A program made the translations under genes and the position numbers. From Bryobacteraceae bacterium (GTDB lineage: Bacteria > Acidobacteriota > Terriglobia > Bryobacterales > Bryobacteraceae), in the NCBI GenBank assembly GCA_026129905.1, contig JAHCHE010000010.1, positions 1 to 64,000 on the forward strand: a DNA stretch of 64,000 nucleotides, read 5' to 3'. The notes under the pieces were generated by a model. That model made no database searches. It worked only from the letters and a program-made list of their open reading frames with translations, and was not told the DNA's origin. The first letter of the stretch is position 1. Every line of letters starts with the position of its first letter. Positions 34,859 through 45,535 of the stretch are shown here, piece by piece.

Positions 34859-35401
34859 TTAGATTGCATTGGGAATGTAATCCACAATCAGGCCGGAAAC
34901 TGCATCATACAAGATCAGGGTCCGATCCACAAAGCGATATTCGAGCCCCTCCGGCAGCTTGGGAAGCTGCAGCAGCAGCGACGGCGGCATCGTCGAAAGC
35001 GGCGCCGCTGTCGGGTATGGAGCGTTCACCTCGACGCGGACCGCCACGCCTTCTTCCTTTGGATTTCCTTCCTTCGTGGCGTTCGCCGCCGCCCCGTCGG
35101 CCTGCCCGCAGATTTCCTTGACGCGCCGGGCGACATCGGGCGTGAAGATATCGCCAAGTTTCGCGTCGCTCCGCTCCTCCCGCATCGCTGCCGCCAGCGC
35201 TTTCTTGCGTTCGTCCAACTCGGCCGGATCGCCTGTCTTCTTGATCCGCGGCAACTGACCGGCCACCCGTTCGCGCAGGCTGACGTACTTCTGAACGCTA
35301 TCGTTGAATTGCTTGTCGATTTCGCCGTTCAACTGCGCGGCTTGCGCGGCAACTCCCCCGCCCGCCAGAACCGCCGCCCACAGCAGATGTCTGAGTCGCA
35401 T
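34859..35401 (-). CDS. Hypothetical exported protein paired with the phosphoesterase
   Basis: A 180-aa protein with a signal peptide (MRLRHLLWAAVLAGGGVAAQA), a charged helical middle (IDKQFNDSVQKYVSLRERVA) and a proline-rich C-terminal half ending in LILYDAVSGLIVDYIPNAI. GAGGGG precedes the ATG. The stop codon and the phosphoesterase start are contiguous. Family not recognised. Confidence 0.72.
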   Translation of the reverse strand: MRLRHLLWAAVLAGGGVAAQAAQLNGEIDKQFNDSVQKYVSLRERVAGQLPRIKKTGDPAELDERKKALAAAMREERSDAKLGDIFTPDVARRVKEICGQADGAAANATKEGNPKEEGVAVRVEVNAPYPTAAPLSTMPPSLLLQLPKLPEGLEYRFVDRTLILYDAVSGLIVDYIPNAI

Positions 35402-35571
35402 AGGCCCCTCTTCTGTAGTAGATGCCGTGCGGACGAAGGGCGTTTCAGGGCCGGAATGGACGCGGCTTTACGACCTCGATTCATAAAGTTAGACGCTGGC
35501 CGGGTCGCGTGGTCCAGCGCCCCAGCGATCTGTTGAACGCAAGATGCCTGCCCTTCCGCGTCGCCGGGGCG

Positions 35572-35586
35572 TTTACACTGTAAAAT
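35572..35586 (+). promoter_or_regulatory. Palindrome overlapping a -10 element before the glycosyltransferase
   Basis: TTTACA-C-TGTAAA (35572-35584) is a perfect inverted repeat, and its right arm overlaps TAAAAT (35581-35586), which ends 5 nt before the GTG at 35592. A repressor bound here would block the polymerase. No -35 is obvious. Confidence 0.4.
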
Positions 35587-35591
35587 CTAAC

Positions 35592-36740
35592 GTGCCGGTT
35601 TTCTGGGTGCTGACAACAATCGCGCTGGGGCTTGGCGTGGCATCCCTACGGGGCGACGCCAGGCGCAACCGGTTCGTCGCCGAACGTCTGAAGCAGCCGG
35701 CGCCGGCCGATCCGCCGCCCGCCACCGTTATCGTGCCGGTGAAGGGCCCAGAGGAGGGGTTGGCGGAGAACCTCGCGTCGCTGGCGCGGCTCGATTACCC
35801 GGACTACGAGCTGATCGTCGTGGCGCGCGCGCGGGAGGACATCCCGGCCGGCGTGGTTCCGCCGTCCGCGCGCGTGGTCCTCGCGGGCGACGGCGACCCG
35901 GCAACCGGGGAGAAGATCAACAACCTGCTGGCGGCGGTGCGCGAGGCGCGGCCGGTATCCCGCCTCTTCGCCTTCGCCGACTCCGACGGCCGCGCGGCGC
36001 CGGGCTGGCTGAAAGCACTGGCCGCGGGACTGGAGGAGCAGGGAGCGGGGGCATCCACGGGCTACCGGTGGCACGTTCCGGAGCGGGCGCGGTTCTGGCC
36101 GCTGGTGCGGGCGGTCTGGAACGGGGTGGTGGCGGGCGAACTGGGGCCGTCGGCACGCTTCGCCTGGGGGGGCGCGATGGCGATCCGCCGCGACACATTC
36201 TACGCGGCGCGAGTGCCGGAGTTCTGGCGGGGTTCGGTGAGCGACGATTATTCGTTGACGGCCGCGGTACATGCCGCGGGTCTGCGCGTCGCGTATGCCC
36301 CGGGCGCGTACGTGGCGAGCGTGGACGGTACGGGCGGGCGCGAGTTTCTACGGTGGATCGTGCGGCAGATGGCGATCACCCGGACGCAAGATCCCCAGCT
36401 CTGGGCCAAGGCGTTCGCCGGCCACCTTCTCTACTGCGGGGCCTATGTCGCGGCGCTGGCCGCGCTGCTTCAGGGACGGCTCGCCGGACTGGCGGCGCTC
36501 GGGGTTATCTTCGGGCTCGGGATGATCAAAGGGGCGAACCGGCTCGCGCTCGGCCGGATGGCTCTTCCGCATCACGCGGCTTGGTTCGACCGGCACGGCT
36601 GGGTTCACGTCTGGTGGGTTCCGCTCGCGACCTGGGTCTGGATGTATTCGCTGGCGGTTTCCGCCTTCACGAAAACGATCGAGTGGCGCGGGCGGCGGTA
36701 CCGCCTTTACGCTCCGGGGGCGGGAAAAGCCCAGACTTGA
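35592..36740 (+). CDS. Membrane glycosyltransferase, family 2 / ceramide-glucosyltransferase-like
   Basis: A 382-aa protein: an N-terminal hydrophobic segment (VPVFWVLTTIALGLGVASL), a GT-A domain with TVIVPVKGPEEGLAENLASLA, FAFADSDGRAAPGWL (DxD-like D-S-D), WGGAMAIRR, SVSDDYSLTAAV (catalytic ED/DD region) and the QxxRW-like RWIVRQMAITR, then several C-terminal membrane helices. It should transfer a sugar from a nucleotide donor to a lipid at the membrane. I start at GTG 35592, just before the first helix, because a TAAAAT lies 5 nt upstream; an ATG at 35544 is also open. Confidence 0.8.
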   Translation: MPVFWVLTTIALGLGVASLRGDARRNRFVAERLKQPAPADPPPATVIVPVKGPEEGLAENLASLARLDYPDYELIVVARAREDIPAGVVPPSARVVLAGDGDPATGEKINNLLAAVREARPVSRLFAFADSDGRAAPGWLKALAAGLEEQGAGASTGYRWHVPERARFWPLVRAVWNGVVAGELGPSARFAWGGAMAIRRDTFYAARVPEFWRGSVSDDYSLTAAVHAAGLRVAYAPGAYVASVDGTGGREFLRWIVRQMAITRTQDPQLWAKAFAGHLLYCGAYVAALAALLQGRLAGLAALGVIFGLGMIKGANRLALGRMALPHHAAWFDRHGWVHVWWVPLATWVWMYSLAVSAFTKTIEWRGRRYRLYAPGAGKAQT

Positions 36741-36766
36741 TACAGTTGGTACAGAAGGGGCAATGA

Positions 36767-38619
<1,853 letters not shown>

Positions 38620-38655
38620 CGCTCAGAGCGACGTTAGCCAAGCCAAGGAGGAACC

Positions 38656-38907
38656 GTGATTGAATTGCGTTACTCACTCGTGATCGAGGCCACACAGGAA
38701 CCCGATTTCTTTTCCTTTTACTCTCCCGACCTGGAAGGGTTCAGCGGGGTGGGCCATTCGGTCGAGGACTGCCTCTACAAAGCCAAATGGGGCATCATAG
38801 AACACGTGAGCCTCCTGGAGGGACAGGGTCTTCCCGTACCGGCGCCGAATCCGCGTCCTCGGATCGTAATTGAAAACACGCCGGCGCTCTCGCCTGCGTC
38901 TCAATAA
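38656..38907 (+). CDS. HicB-like antitoxin-family protein, no HicA beside it
   Basis: An 83-aa protein with the HicB fold pattern: YSLVIEATQEPDFFSFYSPD, LEGFSGVGHSVEDCLYKAKW, GIIEHVSLLEGQGLPVPAPN. There is no C-terminal DNA-binding domain. AAGGAGG sits 4 nt before the GTG at 38656. No HicA-like gene (small double-stranded-RNA-binding-type toxin) fits in the 36 bp before or the 87 bp after. Confidence 0.78.
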   Translation: MIELRYSLVIEATQEPDFFSFYSPDLEGFSGVGHSVEDCLYKAKWGIIEHVSLLEGQGLPVPAPNPRPRIVIENTPALSPASQ

Positions 38908-38994
38908 TCCTTCTTGGGCTCGGCGCAGGATCTGCAAGCCCGTGGTCAGAATGGGGCACGATCCGTCTCATTTCCGCAGGAAAGGCAGAGCGAC

Positions 38995-39330
38995 ATGAGC
39001 GTGAAGAGTACTGGAATCGTTAAGTTCACTCTTGACCCCAACCGCCCGCCGGCGCTGACGAAGAAAGTTGAGGCGCGACTGGCTGCTTTGAGCGACAGAG
39101 ATATCGATCTCACCGACATTCCCTCCACCTACGGAGTTCCCTGGAAGCGGCCAGGGTCCTTAGTTCCCAAGGAAAACAAACGGCAGATCACGTTGCGCAT
39201 CGATGCGGATGTATTGGATTTCTTCCAGAAAACCGGAAGGCGCTATCAGACCCGAATCAACGAAGTCCTGCGCTCCTACATGAATGTCCATAGACAGTCC
39301 AAGGACTCCCAGGGACGGCGTGCGCGGTAA
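38995..39330 (+). CDS. BrnA-like antitoxin, no BrnT beside it
   Basis: A 111-aa protein whose C-terminal part, KRQITLRIDADVLDFFQKTG followed by RRYQTRINEVLRSYM, is the BrnA/ribbon-helix-helix-like antitoxin signature. The N-terminal half (VKFTLDPNRPPALTKKVEAR, DIDLTDIPSTYGVPWKRPG) is also typical. AAAGGCAGAG precedes the ATG at 38995. The toxin BrnT normally lies just upstream, but that slot holds only the HicB-like gene and an 87-bp gap. Confidence 0.8.
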   Translation: MSVKSTGIVKFTLDPNRPPALTKKVEARLAALSDRDIDLTDIPSTYGVPWKRPGSLVPKENKRQITLRIDADVLDFFQKTGRRYQTRINEVLRSYMNVHRQSKDSQGRRAR

Positions 39331-39373
39331 CGGTCTTCGCCCGCTTGTGATACGTTGAGGTCGGTATCCACCG

Positions 39374-41671
39374 ATGAGACGCGGAACCGGTCAATTGGAT
39401 CGCCGAACCTTTATTCTCGGGGCCTCGACGGCGGCGGCGCTGGCGCAGCAGGGCGCATCGTCGGAGGCGGGGCGCCAAGTCTATGAGCTGAATCGCGGGT
39501 GGCGGTACGGCGGGAAGGTCCAGCCGGGCTTTTTCGCGCTGGATTTCGACGATTCGAAGTGGGAAAGCGTCACCCTGCCGCACGCGAACGTCCTGCTGCC
39601 CTGGCACAGCTTCGACGAGAAGGACTTCCAGTTCGTCTCGGCGTACCGCCGGCGGTTCCGGGCGCTTCCGGAATGGCAGGGCAAGCGCGTTTTTGTGGAC
39701 TTCGCCGGCGCCATGACCGCTTCCCTCGTCGCGATCAATGGCCACCGTTTCGAGGAGTACAAGGGCGGCTACACGCCGTTCCGCTTCGAGCTTACCGGCC
39801 ACCTGAAGTACGGCGGCGACAACGTGCTCGCCGTTGAACTGGACTCGACGGAGCGGAAGGATATTCCGCCGTTCGGCGGCAACATCGACTATCTCACCTT
39901 CGGCGGCATCTACCGGGACGTCCAATTGCGCGTGGTTCCAAAGACGTTCATCGAGAACGCGTACGTGAAGCCGGTTCGTCCGCTGGAGGACAATCGCGCG
40001 CTGGCGGTCCGGTGCTATCTCAATGGGCCGGTGTCCGGCGGGACAACCATTACGGTCGAGCTGCGCGACGGCGTGCGCGTATTGAAAGGCCATAAGGTGG
40101 CGCTTTCGGGCGCGGCCGAATTTCACGACGTCACCGTCGAGGCGCTCGGCGCGGTCGAACTGTGGGACCTGAAGCGTCCCAAGCTCTACGACGTCGTGAT
40201 CAAGCTCGCCAACGGCGACGGATCGACGGACGAGTACCGGACGCGCATCGGCTTCCGCGAGGCGCGCTTCACGCCGGCGGGCTTCCGGCTGAACGGCGCG
40301 CCGGTGAAACTGCGGGGACTTAACCGCCACCAGACCTACCCGTATGTCGGCGGCGCGATGCCCGCGCGGGTTCAGCGGCGGGATGCGTGGATTCTGAAGA
40401 AAGAACTCCACTGCAACATCGTCCGGACGTCGCACTACCCGCAGGCGGTGGAGTTTCTGGACGCCTGCGACGAACTCGGCCTGCTGGTGCTCGAAGAGAT
40501 TCCCGGGTGGCAGCACATCGGAGACAAAGCCTGGCAGGACATCGCGGTGCGCAATGTCGGCGAAATGATCCGGCGCGACTGGAATCATCCCTCGATCGTG
40601 TTGTGGGGCGTGCGCATCAACGAATCGGACGACAATCACGAGTTCTACACGCGGACGAACGCGCTGGCGCGCTCGCTGGACGACGCGCGGCAAACCGGCG
40701 GCATTCGCTACAAGCAAGATTCGGAGCTGCTCGAAGACGTCTTCACGATGAACGATTTCGGCTTCCCGCTGAAGCCTCCGAACCACCCGCTGTACCTCAA
40801 CACCGAGTTCAACGGGCACATGTTCTCCACCAAGCGTTTCGATAACATCACGCGCGTGGCCGAACACGTGGTGCGGCACGCCCGCGTGCACGATCAGCTT
40901 GCCTCCGACGACCGGTATGCGGGCGGCATCGGGTGGTGCGCCTTCGACTACAACACCCACTCGAATTTCGGTTCCGGAGACCACATCTGCTATCACGGGG
41001 TCAGCGACATCTTCCGCGTGCCGAAGCCGGCGGCGTACGTTTACAAATCGCAGTGCGACCCGGAGGAGGATGTGGTGCTCGAGGCGGGCTTCTTCTGGTC
41101 GTCCGGCGACAAATCCGAGGCCGGGGGACCGGGGGTCGTGCCGATTCTTTCCAACTGCGACCGGCTGAAGGTCTATTTCGCCGGCGCGTTGAAGCAGGAG
41201 CTGGAACCGGACCGCAAGACTTTCCGGCATCTGAAGTACCCGCCGTTCTTCATGGATCTCGGGAATCTCCCGCTCGATCCCTGGGGGGATTTGAAGATCG
41301 AGGGGTATCTCAAGGGCAAGCTGGCAAAGACGCTTACGCTGTCCGGCTCGGGCAAGGATGCGGATCTGAAGGTAGTGGCCGACGACGCGGAACTGGACGG
41401 CGATGGGCGCGACGCCACCCGCGTCGTGCTCATGACGACCGACGAGTACGGGAACATCCGGCCGTTTGCGACCGGCGCCGTTACGCTGAGCCTGACCGGC
41501 CCCGGCGAGATCGTCGGCGAAAATCCTTTCGCTCTGGCGGGCGGCTGCGGCGCGATTTGGATCCGGGCAAAGGAGGAGGCGGGAACGGTGAAGCTCACGG
41601 CGGCCCATCCGTACCTGGGGCGCCGGTCGATCGAAATCCGCGTCCGCGCGGCGCCGGCCGAGCCGGTGTAG
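39374..41671 (+). CDS. Tat-exported glycoside hydrolase family 2 (beta-galactosidase-like)
   Basis: A 765-aa enzyme. A twin-arginine signal (DRRTFILGASTAAALAQQG) suggests export in folded form. Domains: jelly-roll sugar-binding domain to about residue 195 (FDEKDFQFVSAYRRRF, HFEEYKGGYTPF-like turn), Ig-like domain to about 295, then a TIM barrel with LRGLNRHQTYPYVG, NIVRTSHYPQAVEFLDACDE, catalytic acid/base Glu in WGVRINESDDN near 416 and the nucleophile Glu in LYLNTEFNGHMF near 477, and C-terminal Ig-like domains. Beta-galactosidase or related activity is likely; the true linkage is unknown. Confidence 0.88.
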   Translation: MRRGTGQLDRRTFILGASTAAALAQQGASSEAGRQVYELNRGWRYGGKVQPGFFALDFDDSKWESVTLPHANVLLPWHSFDEKDFQFVSAYRRRFRALPEWQGKRVFVDFAGAMTASLVAINGHRFEEYKGGYTPFRFELTGHLKYGGDNVLAVELDSTERKDIPPFGGNIDYLTFGGIYRDVQLRVVPKTFIENAYVKPVRPLEDNRALAVRCYLNGPVSGGTTITVELRDGVRVLKGHKVALSGAAEFHDVTVEALGAVELWDLKRPKLYDVVIKLANGDGSTDEYRTRIGFREARFTPAGFRLNGAPVKLRGLNRHQTYPYVGGAMPARVQRRDAWILKKELHCNIVRTSHYPQAVEFLDACDELGLLVLEEIPGWQHIGDKAWQDIAVRNVGEMIRRDWNHPSIVLWGVRINESDDNHEFYTRTNALARSLDDARQTGGIRYKQDSELLEDVFTMNDFGFPLKPPNHPLYLNTEFNGHMFSTKRFDNITRVAEHVVRHARVHDQLASDDRYAGGIGWCAFDYNTHSNFGSGDHICYHGVSDIFRVPKPAAYVYKSQCDPEEDVVLEAGFFWSSGDKSEAGGPGVVPILSNCDRLKVYFAGALKQELEPDRKTFRHLKYPPFFMDLGNLPLDPWGDLKIEGYLKGKLAKTLTLSGSGKDADLKVVADDAELDGDGRDATRVVLMTTDEYGNIRPFATGAVTLSLTGPGEIVGENPFALAGGCGAIWIRAKEEAGTVKLTAAHPYLGRRSIEIRVRAAPAEPV

Positions 41672-41794
41672 CGGCGCCACCGAACGGCCGATAACGCGGC
41701 GCTCAACCGAGGTATTGGCGGTCTGGATGGGATTCCTTTGCAGGGCCGGGCGACAGCGGCTAAACTCGTAAGAACGATCTGGAGGTGCGCCTGA

Positions 41795-43543
41795 ATGGCT
41801 TACGACCCGCGTGGGGTGCGCTTTGTTTTAACGGCGCCCGACACCGAGAGTACCGAACAGGGCTTCAGCCCGTGGAAGCAGATGGTGTACGCCTCGGTGC
41901 CGGCGCAGTTCGCTCCGCGCTTTCTGTACAAGAAGATGCTGGCGCAGGAGACGTACCCCGACGGCACGGCGGTAGTGATGCCGTACGGCCTGCGCATCAC
42001 CGAGAGCATCCTGCTGGAGGCATTTCCTCCGGAAGACGTGGCGGTGTGTCACCCGGATCAGCTTGACGCGTTTGTCGGCCCGCGGACGCGCGCTATCGGC
42101 ATCAGCGCGCACAATCCTGTGGGGACCGCGTTCTCGACGGGCGTCTACAGCAACATTTTCGGCAGCTCGGCCAGGCCCATCAACGCCTACGAGAGCGAGC
42201 GCATCTTCTCGCACCCGGCCATCCGCAAGTACCGGCCGAAAGTGATCGTGGGCGGCGCCGGCTCCTGGCAGATCGAGAAGACGGATTCGTTCGACCGGCT
42301 TGGCGTCGATTGCGTGATCGTCGGGCGCGGCGAGAGCGTCATTCTCGAACTCTTTCAGAAAGCGGACGCCGGCGAAGACCTGCCGCGAGTGGTGCGCGCG
42401 CCGGAGCCCGCCATCGACCAGTTACGGGTCCCCAAGCGCCGCTCCACCTTCGGCATCGTCGAGATGACGCGCGGCTGCGGCCGGCAGTGCGCGTTCTGCT
42501 CGCCCACCTTGGAGACGCGGATCTCGATTCCGCCGGACCAGTTGCTGGAAGCGGTGAAGGCCAATGTGCGGGAAGGCGGCCGGATCATTTTCCCGGTGTC
42601 CGAGGACATTTTCATCTACGGCGCCAGCGCGCCCTTCTACATTCCCAACGCCGACGCCCTGGTGGACTTCTATTCGAAGGTGGCCGCCGTCCCCGGCGTG
42701 GATTTCGTCCCGCTGTCGCACGCCACGCTCGCGCCGGCGGTGGTGAATCGCCACTTGATCAAAGAGCTGTCGAAGATCCTGCTGCCCAAGAGCGTGCTGC
42801 GCAACCCGCGGTCCACCGCGGCAGGCAACAAGATGCTGGCGCCGCTGATCGGCATCGAGACGGGCTCGCCGCGGCTGGCGGCGCTTACCATGGCGGGCAA
42901 GGCGCTGCCGTTCGACATCCGGGACTGGCAGGAACTGGTGGTCGAGGCGACCAACATCTTCAACGAGAACCACTGGTATCCGATTTACACGTTTATCGTG
43001 GGCCTGCCGAACGAGACGGACGACGATATCAAGCAGTCGCTCGACCTGCTGCACCGGCTGCGGAAGAACAAGATCGTCTATGTGCCGTCGATTTTCACGC
43101 CACTCGACGACACGCGAATGTCCAGCGGCCATGCCCTGAAACCGCGGGAGCTGACGCAGCTTCAGTGGGAATTCATCCTCACGGCGTGGAAGCAGAGCCG
43201 CGATTTCGGCGTGGTGAACGACCGGTCGAACTGGTATTGGAAGGTGGGCATGTACGCCTTCTATCACCTGCGCGGCCGCTGGATTCACGGGCCGCAGTTC
43301 CGCTACCCGGCCATGCGCTTCGCCGGCGTCGCGGAAAGCAAGCTGACGCCGCACCTGTACCTGAACTGGAGCAACAACGGCGCCGGGCCGGAACAGCCCA
43401 TTCGCGTGCCCAGGCTGGTCCCGAAACACAACGGAGCGACCGTCGAGCAACTGGCGCGCGTACAAGACGGCCAGCCGTTCAACGTCTACGGCACGACGCG
43501 GGTGGACACCGCCGGCGCGTTCAAAGTGATGGGGCAGGCGTAG
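41795..43543 (+). CDS. B12-binding-type radical SAM protein
   Basis: A 582-aa protein with an N-terminal B12-binding-like Rossmann region (residues about 60-200; AIGISAHNPVGTA, KVIVGGAGSWQIE) and a radical SAM core with CxxxCxxC in MTRGCGRQCAFCSPTLETR near residue 227, plus PLIGIETGSPRLAAL and FIVGLPNETDDDIKQSLDLL. This matches the large family of elongator-like/methyltransferase radical SAM enzymes whose substrates are often lipids, tRNA or natural products; no partner gene points to one. GGAGGTG precedes the ATG at 41795. Confidence 0.87.
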   Translation: MAYDPRGVRFVLTAPDTESTEQGFSPWKQMVYASVPAQFAPRFLYKKMLAQETYPDGTAVVMPYGLRITESILLEAFPPEDVAVCHPDQLDAFVGPRTRAIGISAHNPVGTAFSTGVYSNIFGSSARPINAYESERIFSHPAIRKYRPKVIVGGAGSWQIEKTDSFDRLGVDCVIVGRGESVILELFQKADAGEDLPRVVRAPEPAIDQLRVPKRRSTFGIVEMTRGCGRQCAFCSPTLETRISIPPDQLLEAVKANVREGGRIIFPVSEDIFIYGASAPFYIPNADALVDFYSKVAAVPGVDFVPLSHATLAPAVVNRHLIKELSKILLPKSVLRNPRSTAAGNKMLAPLIGIETGSPRLAALTMAGKALPFDIRDWQELVVEATNIFNENHWYPIYTFIVGLPNETDDDIKQSLDLLHRLRKNKIVYVPSIFTPLDDTRMSSGHALKPRELTQLQWEFILTAWKQSRDFGVVNDRSNWYWKVGMYAFYHLRGRWIHGPQFRYPAMRFAGVAESKLTPHLYLNWSNNGAGPEQPIRVPRLVPKHNGATVEQLARVQDGQPFNVYGTTRVDTAGAFKVMGQA

Positions 43544-43853
43544 GTTACCAGCTCCGGAGCGCGATGGCCCGATCGGGGCGCTTGCGCGTTCACCCCCGAT
43601 CACCCCCTCGTTGTGGACTGAGCAGCAGAGTTCTCTGCTCTGGACCCTTGCTCAAAAATGGGCAGCCCGCTTCGAATGCATCGCAGGGCTAACTCTGGAA
43701 GCAACCGCTGCCAGTTTCGTAGAGCCTCCGCAGCCCAGCCTGGCGTCCAGTCAAGACTTGCGCTGATCCCGATAAACATACAGCATCGCACGGCATGCAA
43801 ATTAAGATTCTATTGTATTAAATCTCGCAGAAGGCGCAGGTCAACGGCGCAGT
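43544..43853. other. Intergenic stretch, no gene seen
   Basis: Convergent gap between the radical SAM gene and the CnaB-type gene. It contains a short hairpin (GCAGAG-TT-CTCTGC, 43625-43638) without a T run, and an AT-rich patch near 43800-43830. Nothing codes convincingly. Confidence 0.6.
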
Positions 43854-45533
43854 TCAACGGATGTTCGTCAGCTCGAGAGTCGCCTGCGCGGTCCCGGCGG
43901 CGCCGATTTCAACCTCCTTGGCATTCGGACGAAGATTCCAGAGCGTCCGGATTGTTTCCGGCGTTGCGTCGCTTGGGGTATTGCTTGCCAGCAGGTAGTA
44001 TTTCCCAGTCGCTAAGGGACGTGATGAGTAGACACCGTTCTGGTCGGTTTGGCCGGAGATCAGAGCGGAAGCCAGGTCGGCCTCAGCGCGGACCTCGGCC
44101 GGGAGTATCAAGACGTAGGAATCCGCAATGGGATTGCCGTCTCGATCGACAGCCTTCGCGCTCACGGTCCCTCCGTCGCCACCTAGAATGATGCTCAGTT
44201 CGCCGGGCGCGCTCGTGACGCCCGCCAGGCGCAACAGCTTGTTCTTGATGCTCCGGCCCCCGTAAAGGACGTCCTTCACATATATGCCGGACGCAGAACC
44301 GGCTCCCGCCCAAACACTGTAGTCATCCATCAGCAGTTTGGCGAAGGTGAACTCTCCCGGGACCGACGACTGAACGTCAAGCTGTTCATTCAGGAAGGAG
44401 TAGCGGGTCGCCGGCTGGAGCGAGATCCCGACTTTACTCTCGACGGGCTCAACGGGTGGACTTCCATCCCACACGACCTGGCCGGACAGCGGCAATCCCC
44501 GCTGCGCCGCGACTCTCACGTCGCCGACATCCTCGTCGACAATCGTGACGGTAGTGCAGCCGAAACGAGGAGGTTCTCCGTTGGGGCCAGGCAAAGTTTC
44601 GTAGGCCGTGATGCGGTATTCGCCGGGCTGAAGATCACAGACGCGGAATCTGCCGTCCGGGCCGGATTTAGCGCCCGGCTTGTGAAAAGTGCTGGCGGCC
44701 AAGGCTTGTTCGACGACGGAAACATCCATTACGGCCGGCAAGCCATCCGCCTCTACGATGCCTTCGATGCAGTAGGACCGCGATCGCATCATCTCGATAT
44801 CGATTCCCTCGCGGCGCTCGCCGGTCCTGAGTACCAATGGCACGGCTAATTCGATCGCGTCCGAATTCGGATAGAAGGTCGGAGCGAACGTCTCTTTCCG
44901 TTTCGTCGGGTCCGGACGCGCGCCGGAAACCAGCCGCGGTTCGCGCTTCTCCGCCCGGACAACGTAGGCGCGCCCGGGCTCGAGCAGCGGCAACACGTAT
45001 TCGCCCCGATCGTCGGTCGCCCCGCCCTCCTTCACGATGTATTCCAGCACTCCGAAAAAGTACTCTCTCGCGATCGCCTGTACCATCGCGCGAGGCACGG
45101 GCTCCTTATTGACGTCGAGAACTTTGCCGGACATGACGCCATAGGCCACCAGAGCAAAATCGATCGCGTCAAGTTGCTGACCCGGACGCAAGGTGACGAG
45201 TCGGGAACCTTTCGGTCCAAGCCGGTCCGCGCTTTGGACGTTCACCCAGTAGCGTCCCGGTCGAAGATCCTCGAATCGGTAATGGCCTTCCTCGTCCGTC
45301 TCCGCCTGGCGCCGCACGCGCCTGGATTCTGAGCTCATCGCCGGCATGACCAACACGACCACCGACCCGGGCAGCGGCGTCCCGGTTCCGGCGTCTTTCA
45401 CGCGGCCGCCGATGGCGCCGGGGCGCTCCGGCTGCTCCGCTTTGGCTTGCTCCCGGTCTGAGATCGACTGCGAAGCCGTTGAGCCGGCCGCGAGCAACGG
45501 TGCAAAAGAGAGTCCCAGGAGGATCGCCAGCAC
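43854..45533 (-). CDS. Exported carboxypeptidase-regulatory (CnaB-like) repeat protein 2
   Basis: A 559-aa exported protein (signal MLAILLGLSFAPLLAAGSTA) built of repeated CnaB/carboxypeptidase-regulatory beta-sandwiches, each with a GxVxDxxGxPLPGAxV start and a YRFEDLRPGRYWVNV-type end: residues about 35-115, 120-210, 240-340 and 400-520. Such domains are structural and often occur in surface or outer-membrane protein complexes. GGGAGG is 9 nt before the GTG at 45533, which follows the preceding gene's stop by 2 nt, so both are one operon with BlaR1/BlaI upstream. Confidence 0.78.
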   Translation of the reverse strand: MLAILLGLSFAPLLAAGSTASQSISDREQAKAEQPERPGAIGGRVKDAGTGTPLPGSVVVLVMPAMSSESRRVRRQAETDEEGHYRFEDLRPGRYWVNVQSADRLGPKGSRLVTLRPGQQLDAIDFALVAYGVMSGKVLDVNKEPVPRAMVQAIAREYFFGVLEYIVKEGGATDDRGEYVLPLLEPGRAYVVRAEKREPRLVSGARPDPTKRKETFAPTFYPNSDAIELAVPLVLRTGERREGIDIEMMRSRSYCIEGIVEADGLPAVMDVSVVEQALAASTFHKPGAKSGPDGRFRVCDLQPGEYRITAYETLPGPNGEPPRFGCTTVTIVDEDVGDVRVAAQRGLPLSGQVVWDGSPPVEPVESKVGISLQPATRYSFLNEQLDVQSSVPGEFTFAKLLMDDYSVWAGAGSASGIYVKDVLYGGRSIKNKLLRLAGVTSAPGELSIILGGDGGTVSAKAVDRDGNPIADSYVLILPAEVRAEADLASALISGQTDQNGVYSSRPLATGKYYLLASNTPSDATPETIRTLWNLRPNAKEVEIGAAGTAQATLELTNIR

Positions 45534-45535
45534 CG

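Noticed and set aside
43625-43638. GCAGAG-TT-CTCTGC as a terminator of the radical SAM gene
   Set aside because: Loop of 2 nt and no T run on either strand.
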